Assembly (NCBI RefSeq): GCF_021390155.1
Contig: NZ_CP089985.1
Coordinates: forward strand, 1,561,001 to 1,625,000
Length of the DNA: 64,000 nucleotides
Direction: 5' to 3'
DNA from: Pseudomonas sp. HN11
GTDB taxonomy: Bacteria; Pseudomonadota; Gammaproteobacteria; Pseudomonadales; Pseudomonadaceae
Notes under the pieces: generated by a model
Database searches by the model: none
What the model was told of the DNA's origin: nothing
Seen by the model: the letters and a program-made list of their open reading frames with translations, nothing else
Shown: positions 52,492-62,049 of the stretch, piece after piece
Layout: every line of letters begins with the position of its first letter
Numbering within the stretch: position 1 is the stretch's first letter
Position numbers and translations under genes: made by a program

Positions 52492-53265
52492 TCAAGGCGC
52501 CGCCAACCACTGGTTGACGATGCCGTCATACACTCCGGTGGCCACGCTCAGGTGCAACCACTGGTCGACATAGCTCTTCCACGCCACATCATCGCGCGGC
52601 AGCAAAAAGGCCTTTTCGCTGTACTGCATCTGCCGCTCGGGGTTCACCGCGCACAGCCCCGGCTTGAGTTTTTGCTGGTAACGCGCCTCGCTGGCGTCGG
52701 TGATCATTACATCGGCCTTGCCCGCCAGCAGTTCGTCAAAGATGGTCACGTTGTCGTGCAGACGGATTTGCGCCTGGCCCAAGTGGGCCCGGGCGAAGAT
52801 TTCGTTGGTGCCACCGGCGGGTTCGATGACGCGCACCTGGGGTTGGTTAATCTGTTGAACGGTCTGATAGCGCTGCACGTCAGCGCAGCGCACCAACGGG
52901 ATCTTGCCATCGACGCCCAGCGATTGGCTGAAGAAGGCTTTTTTCTGACGCTCCAGCGATACCGAAATCCCACCCACAGCAATGTCACAACGCTGAGCCA
53001 TGAAGTCCGGCATCAGGGTTTTCCAGGTGGTGGGCACCCATTGGATGTTTGCGTTGAGGCTCTTGGCCAGGGACTCGGCCATCGCGATGTCAATGCCTTC
53101 ATAGCGGCCATCGGCGCGCAGCGAGGTGTAGGGCTTGTAGTCGCCGGTGGTGCAGACCGTCAGTGTGCCGCGCTGCAACACGTGGTCAAGGCGCGAGGGC
53201 GCGGTGTCGGCCAGGGCGCTGGTTGCCAAACTTGCCAGTACACAAAGGGCGAAAGGAGCTTTCAT
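52492..53265 (-). CDS. PheC-like periplasmic dehydratase/binding protein
   Basis: A 257-residue exported protein (signal peptide MKAPFALCVLASLATSALAD). SRLDHVLQRGTLTVCTTGDYKPYTSL, FMAQRCDIAVGGISVSLERQKKAFFS and PGLCAVNP closely follow the pattern of cyclohexadienyl dehydratase PheC. GGTNEIFAR, with the conserved GGTN, also fits. It may be the periplasmic arogenate/prephenate dehydratase or a paralogue that binds an amino acid. Monocistronic; the upstream 342 bases hold no recognised gene. Confidence 0.82.
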   Translation of the reverse strand: MKAPFALCVLASLATSALADTAPSRLDHVLQRGTLTVCTTGDYKPYTSLRADGRYEGIDIAMAESLAKSLNANIQWVPTTWKTLMPDFMAQRCDIAVGGISVSLERQKKAFFSQSLGVDGKIPLVRCADVQRYQTVQQINQPQVRVIEPAGGTNEIFARAHLGQAQIRLHDNVTIFDELLAGKADVMITDASEARYQQKLKPGLCAVNPERQMQYSEKAFLLPRDDVAWKSYVDQWLHLSVATGVYDGIVNQWLAAP

Positions 53266-53607
53266 GCGGTCGAGTCCTTGGGGCATGGGCGGGGGCTCAT
53301 TATTTCCAGCGTTGGGCACGGTGGCAAGGCGTGGCAAATGTTTAGCCTGGTCGCAACCATACTCCGTCAATCCTGAATTTATCGACCTATGCAGGCGTGT
53401 GACGCTGGCGACCATCTTTAGCACTGTGACCCTCGCATGGACGGCTCCTCCGACACCCATCCCGCGACACTGCCGTCCGATCTCGCCTTCTGGGCCTTGT
53501 TCCACTGCCGTCACGCACGCCCACCAGATACGTCATTCCTACGTTGATCCATCCCCAGGATGGCGCGCACCTGCGTGCCTGCCCGATACACACGTATGAG
53601 AATGCCC
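53266..53607. other. intergenic region, no gene recognised
   Basis: 342 bases between divergent pheC-like and glutamine-synthetase-like genes. Only short overlapping frames on both strands, none with a start signal. It must hold both promoters. Confidence 0.5.
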
Positions 53608-54978
53608 ATGAGTGTTTTTGCCTGCCCGCACGAAGCCCAATCCTTCCTTGAACAACACCCGGACATCGAGATGTTCGAGTTGTTTATCCTCGACAACAAT
53701 GGCGTGCCGCGCGGCAAGTTGCTGCACCGCGACGAACTGCTGGCGGTGTATGAAAGTGGACGGCCACTGCCCAGTACCATTCTTGGCCTGACCCTCAACG
53801 GCGACGACGTGGAAAACTCCGGACTGGTGTGGGAGGTGGGTGATATCGACTGCCGCGCCTATCCGATCAGTGGCAGCTTGCAGCGTATGCCATGGCGTTT
53901 GATCCCAACGGCGGTGGTGCAAGTCAGCATGCACCCCACCGAAGGCCTGCCCGCCACCGTGGCCGACCCCCGGCATTTGCTCGCCAAGGTCATCGACGGC
54001 CTCAAGGCCGACGGTTATTACCCGGTGATGGCGGCGGAGTTGGAGTTTTACCTGCTCGACCAGAAACCCGACAGCAACGGCCGCCCGCAACCGGCGCGGG
54101 ATGTAGATGGCGGGCGCCCGCGTTCGACGCAGGTCTACGGCCTGCGTGAGCTGGAGCAGATCGAACCTTTCCTCGCCGACCTCTACAGCGCCTGCAAACT
54201 GCAGGGCATTCCTGCGCGCACGGCGATTTCCGAATACGCGCCGGGCCAGGTGGAAATCACCCTGGAGCACCGCAACGACGCTCTGCAAGCGATGGATGAA
54301 GCGGTGCGCTACAAGCGCCTGGTCAAGGGCGTGGCGCATAAACACGGCATGACCGCGTGCTTCATGGCCAAGCCGTTCGACGACCTGGCCGGCACCGGCA
54401 TGCACATGCACGTGAGCCTGGCGGACGCCGAGGGCAATAACCTGTTCGCCAGCGAAGCCACCGATGGCACACCGTTACTGCGCCAGGCGGTGGGCGGCAT
54501 GCTCAGCACCTTGCTCGACTCGCTGCTGATGTTCTGCCCCAATGCCAACTCCTACCGCCGCTTCCAGACCAACAGCTACGCCCCGCTGGCCGCCACCTGG
54601 GGCGTGGACAACCGTACCGTCAGCCTGCGTGTGCCTGGCGGGCCGGCCCATTCGCGGCATATCGAACACCGTATCTGCGGCGCCGATGCCAACCCGTACC
54701 TGGCCGCCGCCGCGATCCTGGCCGGTATTCATCGCGGCATCCGTGAGCAACGTGACCCCGGTGCCCCAGTGGAAGGTAATGGTTATGCCCAGGCCAAGGA
54801 ACTGCTACCCACCGATTGGCTCACCACCCTGCGCGCGCTGGAAGGTTCGAGCTGGGCGCGGGAAGCATTCGGCAATGAATTCCTCGGTGTGTACCTGGCG
54901 GTGAAACGCGCCGAATACCGCCAGTTCATGGGCGAAGTAGGCGAGCAGGATTGGCGCTGGTATTTGCATCAAGCGTGA
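53608..54978 (+). CDS. glutamine synthetase family, gamma-glutamylpolyamine synthetase-like
   Basis: A 456-residue GS-family ligase. The N-terminal beta-Grasp has NNGVPRGKLLHRDEL. The catalytic domain shows AAELEFYLLD (Glu metal ligands), GPGQVEITLEHRNDALQAMDE without the usual loop, TGMHMHVSL and NSYRRFQTNSYAPLAATWGVDNR. The second half matches polyamine-specific PuuA/SpuI-type enzymes more than GlnA. ATG 53608 begins MSVFACPHEA; an earlier in-frame start at 53560 has no SD. Probably glutamylates putrescine or ethanolamine-like amines. Confidence 0.87.
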   Translation: MSVFACPHEAQSFLEQHPDIEMFELFILDNNGVPRGKLLHRDELLAVYESGRPLPSTILGLTLNGDDVENSGLVWEVGDIDCRAYPISGSLQRMPWRLIPTAVVQVSMHPTEGLPATVADPRHLLAKVIDGLKADGYYPVMAAELEFYLLDQKPDSNGRPQPARDVDGGRPRSTQVYGLRELEQIEPFLADLYSACKLQGIPARTAISEYAPGQVEITLEHRNDALQAMDEAVRYKRLVKGVAHKHGMTACFMAKPFDDLAGTGMHMHVSLADAEGNNLFASEATDGTPLLRQAVGGMLSTLLDSLLMFCPNANSYRRFQTNSYAPLAATWGVDNRTVSLRVPGGPAHSRHIEHRICGADANPYLAAAAILAGIHRGIREQRDPGAPVEGNGYAQAKELLPTDWLTTLRALEGSSWAREAFGNEFLGVYLAVKRAEYRQFMGEVGEQDWRWYLHQA

Positions 54979-55079
54979 TTGAGTTTACGCGGGTAAGCGC
55001 TTCGACCTTTTTTTGACATCGCAGTGGTTAAGCTGCAAATCAAGGTCGTTTACTCCCGCTCCACCCACATGAGCCCGCG

Positions 55080-55679
55080 ATGTCGCCACAACCACCATCC
55101 TCCATCGAGATCGAATACGCCCAGCGCTGTGACCGCGAGCACGCCAGGGTTTGCGGCGATACACGTCCGCCAGGGCTGCGGCAGCGACTGGCGTCGTGGC
55201 GCGACGAATGGCTGGTGCGCCAGGCGCTGAAAGTCGCCGGCGAACCTGGGTTGGTGCTGGACCTGGCCTGTGGCTCGGGGCGCTTCTGGCCGGTGCTGGC
55301 CGAACACGTCAACCGGGTCATCCTGGCGTCGGATAATTCCCAGGACATGCTTGACCACGCTCGCATCCATCATCCGGCGTCCCTGCTTAAGCGGGTCAAG
55401 ACGTTTCAAGGCTCGGCTTTTTCCATCGGCCTGTCGGCCAACGCGGTGGACTGCATTTTCTGCCTGGAATTGTTTCGCCATGTACCCAGCAGCGAAGGGC
55501 GACGGGCATTGCTTCGTGAGTTTCACCGGGTTAGCCGCGACACGGTGATTGTTTCCGTCAATTCTCGTACCGCCGTAGAGGACGAGTTTCGCGAAGCTGG
55601 CTTCAAAGTCTTGAATCATCAGGAGTTCATGCCAGGCTCGAGCCTGTGGCGGGTCTACGTGCTGCGTAAGAGAGGATAA
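55080..55679 (+). CDS. class I SAM-dependent methyltransferase
   Basis: A 199-residue methyltransferase. LVLDLACGSGRFWPVLAEH is motif I, ILASDNSQDMLDHAR is motif II, and VDCIFCLELFRHVPS is the post-motif region. The domain occupies almost the whole protein, and the N terminus is a short helix. It is upstream of rnd with a 122-bp gap, on the same strand. The substrate cannot be read. Confidence 0.85.
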   Translation: MSPQPPSSIEIEYAQRCDREHARVCGDTRPPGLRQRLASWRDEWLVRQALKVAGEPGLVLDLACGSGRFWPVLAEHVNRVILASDNSQDMLDHARIHHPASLLKRVKTFQGSAFSIGLSANAVDCIFCLELFRHVPSSEGRRALLREFHRVSRDTVIVSVNSRTAVEDEFREAGFKVLNHQEFMPGSSLWRVYVLRKRG

Positions 55680-55801
55680 GTCCCGGCTGTCGGACTATTC
55701 TTCATATTCTGTCTGAGTTTTCATGGTTGCCTGTGCACTGCGGATGCTCGCAAGTCCCTTTCGCGATATATACTGCGCGCCATTCTTCAAGGGAGAGCCG
55801 T

Positions 55802-56935
55802 GTGGCCATCGATATTCACTGGATCTGCGACAACGATAGCCTCGGCCAGCATTGCGCCGAATGGCAGCAGTTGCCATTCGTCGCCCTCGACACCGAATTC
55901 ATGCGGGTCGACACCTTTTATCCCATTGCCGGGCTGATCCAGATCGGTGATGGCGTGCGCGCTTACCTGATCGATCCCCTGACCATCGACAACTGGCAAC
56001 CCTTGGCCGACTTGCTGGAAAACCCGGCGGTGATCAAGGTGGTGCACGCCTGCAGCGAAGACCTGGAAGTGCTGCTGCGCCTGACTGGCAGCCTGCCGGT
56101 GCCGTTATTCGACACTCAATTGGCCGCCGCTTATCTGAATCTCGGTTTTTCCATGGGCTATTCGCGCCTGGTGCAAGCCGTACTGGATATCGAACTGCCC
56201 AAGGGCGAAACCCGCTCGGACTGGCTGCAGCGGCCCTTGTCCGAGACGCAGATCAGCTACGCAGCCGAAGATGCGGTGCACCTGGCCGAGGTCTACACGC
56301 GCCTGCGCCCGCGGCTGTCGGACGACAAATACACCTGGGTGCTGGAAGACGGCGCGGAGTTGGTTGCCAACCTGCGACGCGAAGTCGACCCCTACGAGGT
56401 GTACCGCGACGCCAAGCTGGCGTGGAAACTGTCACGCGCCCAACTCGCCGTGCTGCGTGAGCTGTGCGCCTGGCGCGAGCAGCAGGCCCGCGCCCGTGAT
56501 CTGCCGCGCAACCGCATCATTCGTGAACACTCGCTGTGGCCCCTGGCCAAATCCCAGCCGGACAACCTCGTCGCGCTGGGCAAGATCGAAGACATGCACC
56601 CGCGCACCGTGCGTCAGGACGGCCAGTTCCTGCTGGACCTGATCAAACGTGCCGGCAGCGTACCGATGGACCAATGGCCGCCCGCCGTTGCCGAACCTTT
56701 GCCGGTGGATGCCGCCGCACTGATCAAGCAATTGCGCGCCGTTGGCCAGGCTGAAGCCGAACGCCTGGAGATGGCCCCTGAACTGATGCTGCGCAAGAAA
56801 ACCCTCGAAGCCTTGGTCAAAAGCGGCTACCCCGATGGGCCTTATAAATTGCCAGACTCGCTGCGTGGCTGGCGCCGCGAGTTGATGGGCCAAGCGCTGC
56901 TCGACAGCCTTGCCTGCGCCGGAGAACAGCCTTGA
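55802..56935 (+). CDS. rnd: ribonuclease D
   Basis: A 377-residue 3'-5' exoribonuclease for tRNA maturation. The DEDD core has [23 protein letters not shown] (DxE), [12 protein letters not shown] (second D) and [15 protein letters not shown] (DEDDy Tyr and Asp). The HRDC domain lies at about 215-290. Start GTG 55802 with GGAGAG 6 bases before it. It overlaps ycgL by four bases, a conserved Pseudomonas order. Confidence 0.94.
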   Translation: MAIDIHWICDNDSLGQHCAEWQQLPFVALDTEFMRVDTFYPIAGLIQIGDGVRAYLIDPLTIDNWQPLADLLENPAVIKVVHACSEDLEVLLRLTGSLPVPLFDTQLAAAYLNLGFSMGYSRLVQAVLDIELPKGETRSDWLQRPLSETQISYAAEDAVHLAEVYTRLRPRLSDDKYTWVLEDGAELVANLRREVDPYEVYRDAKLAWKLSRAQLAVLRELCAWREQQARARDLPRNRIIREHSLWPLAKSQPDNLVALGKIEDMHPRTVRQDGQFLLDLIKRAGSVPMDQWPPAVAEPLPVDAAALIKQLRAVGQAEAERLEMAPELMLRKKTLEALVKSGYPDGPYKLPDSLRGWRRELMGQALLDSLACAGEQP

Positions 56936-57225
56936 AACGTATCTGCTCCATCTACCGCAGCACCAAACGTGCCGGCATGTACCTTTACGTACTGAAAAGC
57001 GATGCCCTTGAGCGTGTGCCCGAGGGTCTGCTCACGGTGTTCGGCCAGCCGGTACTCGCATTCAACCTGGTGCTGACGCCTGAGCGTAAGCTGCAACAGG
57101 AAGACATCGTGCAGGTGCTGGAAAACCTCGACAAACAGGGTTACCACCTGCAAATGCCGCCGCCCGAGGACGAGTACATCGAACACTTGCCCGAAGAGCT
57201 GCTGCGCCGCAACGACCCGATGTGA
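56932..57225 (+). CDS. ycgL: YcgL-domain protein
   Basis: A 97-residue protein of the YcgL family ([20 protein letters not shown]...). TTG 56932 overlaps the rnd stop (TTGA), so it is translated by coupling. The fold is a small alpha/beta domain with [11 protein letters not shown] and [13 protein letters not shown]. Function unknown. Confidence 0.9.
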   Translation: MKRICSIYRSTKRAGMYLYVLKSDALERVPEGLLTVFGQPVLAFNLVLTPERKLQQEDIVQVLENLDKQGYHLQMPPPEDEYIEHLPEELLRRNDPM

Positions 57226-57332
57226 TCGACCGGTGCTCCGTCCGGGGCACTTGCTTCAATGGAATCGTATAAGTGGGCGGTGGCCGTAAGGATGCGGGCG
57301 GCCGTCCGTACTGTTTTTGAAAGGTTTTAAGC

Positions 57333-58265
57333 ATGCGTGTTCTGATTGCTGAACAGGATCACCCGCTCTACGCCCAACTGCTGGGCGAGGCGGCACCGGA
57401 ACTGGAGGTGCTGACCAGCGGCGACTCGGCCGAGCTGTCGCGCCTGGCCGCCGATTGTCCGATCTGGCTGGGCCAGCCGGATCTGCTGGCGACGTTGCTG
57501 CGTCAAGGGCATCACCCGCAATGGCTGCAATCGACCTGGGCCGGTATCACGCCGCTGCTGGCCGAAGGCCTGCCCCGCGACTATCGCCTGACCCGTGCGG
57601 TCGGCATTTATGGCCAGGTCATGGCCGAATTTGTGCTCACTTACATGCTCGGCCACGAGCGCGAGGTGCTGGCGCGCCTGGTCAGCCAGGTCGAGCGCAA
57701 GTGGGACAACCGCATGGGCCAGAGCCTGGCGGGGCGCAAGGTGTTGATCGTGGGCACCGGCGATATCGGTCAGAGCGTTGCCGAGTTCCTGGTGCCGTTC
57801 GGCGTCAAGCTGTATGGCATCGCCAGTTCCGCTCGGGAACAGGCGCCGTTTATCGAAGTGGCCGGGCTCGAAGAATTGGGTCGCCTGGTGGGCGATGTGG
57901 ATTACGTGATCAACCTGCTGCCCAACACGCCGAGCACTCATGACCTGTACGATGCGGCCTTGTTCAAGCAATTCAAGCCGACCGGTTTGTTTATCAACGT
58001 AGGGCGCGGTGTGGCGGTGGTGGATGCCGACCTGGTCGAAGCGTTGAAAGAAGGGCATCTGGCCGGTGCGGTAATTGATGTGTGCCGTCAGGAACCGTTG
58101 CCGCAGCGTCACCCGTTCTGGACCGCCTGGGGACTTCTGCTGACCGGCCACAGTTCGGCGCCGACTTCACCTGAATTGATGGTGGCGTTGTTTGTTGAAA
58201 ACCTGCAGGCGTATGAGGCAAAAACAGCACTCAGGGGCGAAGTCAGCTTCGAACGCGGATACTGA
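57333..58265 (+). CDS. D-2-hydroxyacid dehydrogenase, GhrA-like
   Basis: A 310-residue NAD(P)H-dependent dehydrogenase. The Rossmann motif is VLIVGTGDIGQSVAEFL. The catalytic Arg is in FINVGRGVAVVD. Glu is in CRQEPLPQRHPFW, and the catalytic His is in LLTGHSSAP. The length and C-terminal end fit the GhrA/glyoxylate-hydroxypyruvate reductase branch. TTTTGAAAGG is 9-14 bases before the ATG. Confidence 0.88.
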   Translation: MRVLIAEQDHPLYAQLLGEAAPELEVLTSGDSAELSRLAADCPIWLGQPDLLATLLRQGHHPQWLQSTWAGITPLLAEGLPRDYRLTRAVGIYGQVMAEFVLTYMLGHEREVLARLVSQVERKWDNRMGQSLAGRKVLIVGTGDIGQSVAEFLVPFGVKLYGIASSAREQAPFIEVAGLEELGRLVGDVDYVINLLPNTPSTHDLYDAALFKQFKPTGLFINVGRGVAVVDADLVEALKEGHLAGAVIDVCRQEPLPQRHPFWTAWGLLLTGHSSAPTSPELMVALFVENLQAYEAKTALRGEVSFERGY

Positions 58266-58305
58266 ATCTACCCCCGTCCTGGACACGAAACCTGACAACC
58301 GCTCT

Positions 58306-58334
58306 GGAACGTCCCCACTGGGTTTTTACACCCA
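58306..58334 (+). promoter_or_regulatory. candidate hrp box (HrpL-type promoter)
   Basis: GGAACG, 16 bases, then ACACCCA. The consensus is GGAACC-N15/16-CCACNNA; one base differs in each half. It ends 70 bases before the effector start. It overlaps a small hairpin (ACTGGG / CCCAGT), so it could be chance or a terminator for the gene upstream. Confidence 0.45.
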
Positions 58335-58403
58335 GTAAATGCCGCGAGGCGCTAACAGGCGCTTTGGGCGGGATGATTGTTTCAGCAACCGACAGGTATA
58401 TTC

Positions 58404-61400
58404 ATGACGGGCATCAGGTCCTCCACGCCTCAACTCATCACCACTCATACTCACCTATCGAACTTGCCCGACGATTCCAGTGCGACGGTTGACAGCCGTG
58501 CGGTCACGCCGAATAACGCCCAGGCACTGGCCGTTAAACAGGCACCCTCGACATTGACGGCGGCGTTAAATAACAAAGCCAATCTGCAGACGCTCAGCGA
58601 AAACCTCTACGCGCTTGCCAAACAGTTGGGACCGGACGCCAGCTCGCAGGCGGTGAGGTCCGCACTGCAAGCCACATCAATGGAGCTGCGGCACGATTTG
58701 TCAGAGTTATCGGCGCAGGGCACCACCGCTACACTTGAGGCCTTTATCACAAGCAAAAACCTGGGCCTGCCGACGACTCATTTTCACCTGACGGCCCTGG
58801 CCAGCGCTGTGCACCAGCGCGCCCTGCAGCATCCGCTTGAGAATCTGGCCGGTGCGTTAGGCTGGCCGATCCCGTTGAACACCGATCAACAACGTCAGTT
58901 ACGCAGCATTGCCCAGCGTCACGGTCATCACCTCGGCGATCAGCCCCTGGTGATGCAAACCAAAGGCGTGCTGGATTTTTTGACTTACCAAAACCCTCTT
59001 TCTGCCGCTGAATTGGCCGACCCGGTGAAGACGCTGAATGCTCTGCTGGGTTCTCCCGAAGCGCGCTATTTGGGTCAGGCTCTGCAAACCCGCATGGGCG
59101 GCATTGCCAGCGACAGCAGCGTGGATGACTACATGCTCGCGGCCATCGCACTGCAAATGGATCACGAATCCATCGATGCGCCGCACCGGCATAAAGTTGC
59201 CGGGTTTGACCTGGCGCAACAACCGCATTGGGGCAAGCCCGCAGCGACCGTGGTGGAGGGCCTGGCCCAGCACCTGCAGAGCACGGGTAAAACCAGCGCG
59301 CCGTTGGCCAGGGCCGCGGCGCATTTGTTGCTGGCCCGCAAGGCACCGGAATTTTTAATCAAGGACATTCCCCCTAACGTGACCTATGGCAGCCCTGCCT
59401 GGGTCAGCCTGTCGATTGCCGCCGCGGTGATCGAGGCCGGAGCGCCCGGTAGCGTGCCAGGCATGACTTTCGCCGACGTCATGAGCCAGGCCAAGTCAGC
59501 CAGCATGAACCACCCGATGGTCGCCGAGCTGGCGCAGAAGGCTGCATTAGTGGACTGGGCCGTGGCCAATGGCGTGCTGGCCAAGCGGGGAGATGATCAA
59601 TACCCCGTCGAGACGCTTAATGCACTGGGTGCTGCGTTCAACCAGCGGTTGGCGGGGTTGCTGGAGGCCTCCCAAGGGTTGGACCAGGAGATGCCTACCC
59701 GCAGGGAGATTGCGCTGGGCAGGCTGATCGCCCGGTTTGGCGACCTGGGTGATCTGTTCGAAGAAAAACTGATCAGCACCCATGATTATGCTGGTCCAGG
59801 CCATAGGACTTCGCTGGTCGGCCGTCACTCGTTACTGGACATCGCGATGATGGACCTGCGCAGCCCGGCACCTTTTTTTTCTCAGGACCCGCGTATTCCT
59901 TTGGGCGCACTCAATGCCAACCCTCGGTTCGGCGTAACGGAGGCGTTCAACCAGTCGTTCGAGAAGGCTATCCATACAAAAAAAAGCGCCGTCGCCACCA
60001 CCGTGAAACACCTGATTTCACAATTGCCTGTTGAAGACCGCAAGAACCTTGAGTTTGGCAAGGTGACCTTTTACCAACAGACATCCTTCACGCTTGGGCT
60101 AGATTTCACCTCGACAACACCGGGCCCGACCTCGCCTGGGCTATGGGTGAAAACTGAGCGCGACGGTGTCACGACCGCGTACGAAATCAACTTGAACAAA
60201 GGCACGATTGCCCCCGCCCCGAATTATCTCGTACAGGAGCGACGCGATCGTGACGCTAACAACGTTGAGCAAACCAAGGCGTTCCTGCCCAAAGATAGCG
60301 CCACCAGCCTGAGTACCGAGCGCACGGCTGGTGAAAAAACCTGGGACAGTTTCAGCAGTGCACGCAGCAGCGACATCGCCGAAGTGTTCGTCAAACACCT
60401 GGATTTCGATAACCCGGCCATCAAGCAACAAGCCTTGGGCAAGACTACGCAAGACCTGCAAACCGACAGGGCCAGGCCTGTCGAAACCTTTATCTTGAAC
60501 CTGATCCCGTTTCGCTCGGCCATCGTCAATTTCCAGAATGGCCAGTACGGCGAGGGGGTGACGGACCTGGCACTGGATATCTTCGGGTTTCTCACCGCTG
60601 GCCTGGCGACCGCTGGCAAAGTCGCCAAGATCAGTGCGACGGCGGCTTCCGCTACGACCAAGGCATTGCGTGCTGCCAAGGTCATCGGTACGAGCGTCAT
60701 GGCTACCTTTAACCCCTTGGGTGGCCTGGGGGATTTGACCGTGGGCGGTGTCGGTTTCCTGGCCGCCAAAGGTGCGAAGGTTGTGAATCGACTCCGAGGG
60801 GCGAGCGGCAGCTACGATTTGTTGAAGGCTGTGAGCAAGCAATACGATGCGGCGGCTACAGGTACGTTGAAAGTATCCGGTCAGGCAGTGGACGGGGCTG
60901 CGGTGTTGAAAAACGGTCATTGGTACGCGTTTGACGCCGATAGGATGCAGCCATTCGGCGGCCCACTGGAAGGCTTCATTGCCAATAATCGAGCCGTGAA
61001 CGGCGTGATAGCCACCGTACAGGTGCCTGCCGCGAATGAACTCAACAATTCGCTCAATACTGCTATCCAGGTAGCCGAATCGAACATTGTCGGGCTTTCG
61101 CGTAACAGCCAGGGCGTGTACATGGCTGCTAATGGCCATCAGTCCTTTATCCGCCACGCTGACAGTCGCGGTCAGACGGCCGTGTATGAAGTGCGACAGG
61201 TCGCGCGCACGGAGGACGGTGTGGTACAGGCACGGATCTATCACAACAACCGGCAAACCGAGTTGTTGATCCAGCATATCGAGGGTGACCAATGGCAGCG
61301 TGTGGGCGTACGTGGGGGGAATCGACCGTCGGTAGTGGCGGATCTCGGGCCTGAGATTGGTCGGGGGGAGGAGGGCATTGTCTATGCCAGCCTAGATGGG

Positions 61401-61832
61401 AAAAGCGTCTATAAAGATCTCGGTCCGACGCGTTTAACGACCGCCGAGGGTTACACCAGTATGGAAGTGGTCAACCTGAATAAATACTACGGCGAAGGCT
61501 TTGCCGTGGTGGTGATCGATGGAGGGCGTAAATATATAAAGATGGGCCGGATCGATGGCGTAGATCTCAGCCGGATTGACCAGGGCAGCTTGCCTGCGCG
61601 GGCTAGGTCGTTACTGGATGATGCGTTCGCCGAAATGGAGGCTAAGGATATTTTTCACAACGACCCGCAGCTGAAGAACTTCATTTACAGCGCAAAGGAC
61701 AACAAGGTCTACCCCGTAGATATGGACGGCTTGCCTGCCGAGTTTATGGTGCCGGGCGTCAAGGATGTGTACGACCGGAAAAAACAAAAGGTGCGCAGCG
61801 AGTTCGCCGAACTTATTGCAAAGGCGGTTTGA
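58404..61832 (+). CDS. large putative type III effector with kinase-like domain
   Basis: A 1142-residue protein with no close family I can name. The first 50 residues are Ser/Thr/Gln-rich (7 Ser), have Ile at position 4 and no acidic residue in the first 12, matching P. syringae-type T3 secretion rules. A long helical region (about 60-500) follows. A hydrophobic Ala/Gly-rich stretch lies near 720-795. At the C terminus (about 985-1120) are EIGRGEEGIVY (Gly loop), VYKDL (Lys), FHNDPQLKNFIY (catalytic loop, Asp1087) and VDMDG (Asp1106/1108). The last set looks like the small OspG/HopBF1 kinase fold. ATG 58404 preferred; TTG 58377 possible. Confidence 0.65.
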   Translation: MTGIRSSTPQLITTHTHLSNLPDDSSATVDSRAVTPNNAQALAVKQAPSTLTAALNNKANLQTLSENLYALAKQLGPDASSQAVRSALQATSMELRHDLSELSAQGTTATLEAFITSKNLGLPTTHFHLTALASAVHQRALQHPLENLAGALGWPIPLNTDQQRQLRSIAQRHGHHLGDQPLVMQTKGVLDFLTYQNPLSAAELADPVKTLNALLGSPEARYLGQALQTRMGGIASDSSVDDYMLAAIALQMDHESIDAPHRHKVAGFDLAQQPHWGKPAATVVEGLAQHLQSTGKTSAPLARAAAHLLLARKAPEFLIKDIPPNVTYGSPAWVSLSIAAAVIEAGAPGSVPGMTFADVMSQAKSASMNHPMVAELAQKAALVDWAVANGVLAKRGDDQYPVETLNALGAAFNQRLAGLLEASQGLDQEMPTRREIALGRLIARFGDLGDLFEEKLISTHDYAGPGHRTSLVGRHSLLDIAMMDLRSPAPFFSQDPRIPLGALNANPRFGVTEAFNQSFEKAIHTKKSAVATTVKHLISQLPVEDRKNLEFGKVTFYQQTSFTLGLDFTSTTPGPTSPGLWVKTERDGVTTAYEINLNKGTIAPAPNYLVQERRDRDANNVEQTKAFLPKDSATSLSTERTAGEKTWDSFSSARSSDIAEVFVKHLDFDNPAIKQQALGKTTQDLQTDRARPVETFILNLIPFRSAIVNFQNGQYGEGVTDLALDIFGFLTAGLATAGKVAKISATAASATTKALRAAKVIGTSVMATFNPLGGLGDLTVGGVGFLAAKGAKVVNRLRGASGSYDLLKAVSKQYDAAATGTLKVSGQAVDGAAVLKNGHWYAFDADRMQPFGGPLEGFIANNRAVNGVIATVQVPAANELNNSLNTAIQVAESNIVGLSRNSQGVYMAANGHQSFIRHADSRGQTAVYEVRQVARTEDGVVQARIYHNNRQTELLIQHIEGDQWQRVGVRGGNRPSVVADLGPEIGRGEEGIVYASLDGKSVYKDLGPTRLTTAEGYTSMEVVNLNKYYGEGFAVVVIDGGRKYIKMGRIDGVDLSRIDQGSLPARARSLLDDAFAEMEAKDIFHNDPQLKNFIYSAKDNKVYPVDMDGLPAEFMVPGVKDVYDRKKQKVRSEFAELIAKAV

Positions 61833-61873
61833 TCTTCACCCAGTTGGATATTGTCGCTGTGTTGCGGTGATGA

Positions 61874-61990
61874 GCTAGGGACTGTTACAAATTTGGGGAA
61901 CACCCGACTTTCTATGTAGCGCTCAAGGACATCAAGAAAGCTGATGAGTTGCTGGTGGACTATGGGCCGTTTTATCAACCCGTGCCGAAG
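61874..61990 (+). pseudogene. SET-domain C-terminal remnant
   Basis: An open frame (61874 onward) reads HPTFYVALKDIKKADELLVDYGPFY. That is the last strand and post-SET-like motif of SET methyltransferases (FxALxDI..xxELLxDYGxxY). The catalytic core, including the NH motif, is missing and the upstream sequence is unrelated. A dead fragment next to the putative effector. Confidence 0.55.
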
Positions 61991-62049
61991 CCAGACTCCC
62001 GTCCTTCGGGGAAGTGCGGTGAAGCCGCAGGCAGCTTCACCGCTGAACG

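Noticed and set aside
58312..58345. Factor-independent terminator of the 2-hydroxyacid dehydrogenase gene
   Set aside because: The ACTGGG/CCCAGT hairpin has only 6 bp and no T run after it; kept only as an alternative reading of the hrp-box segment.
60141..61292. 383-residue frame antisense to the putative effector
   Set aside because: No start signal, and the sense protein has a clear domain layout.
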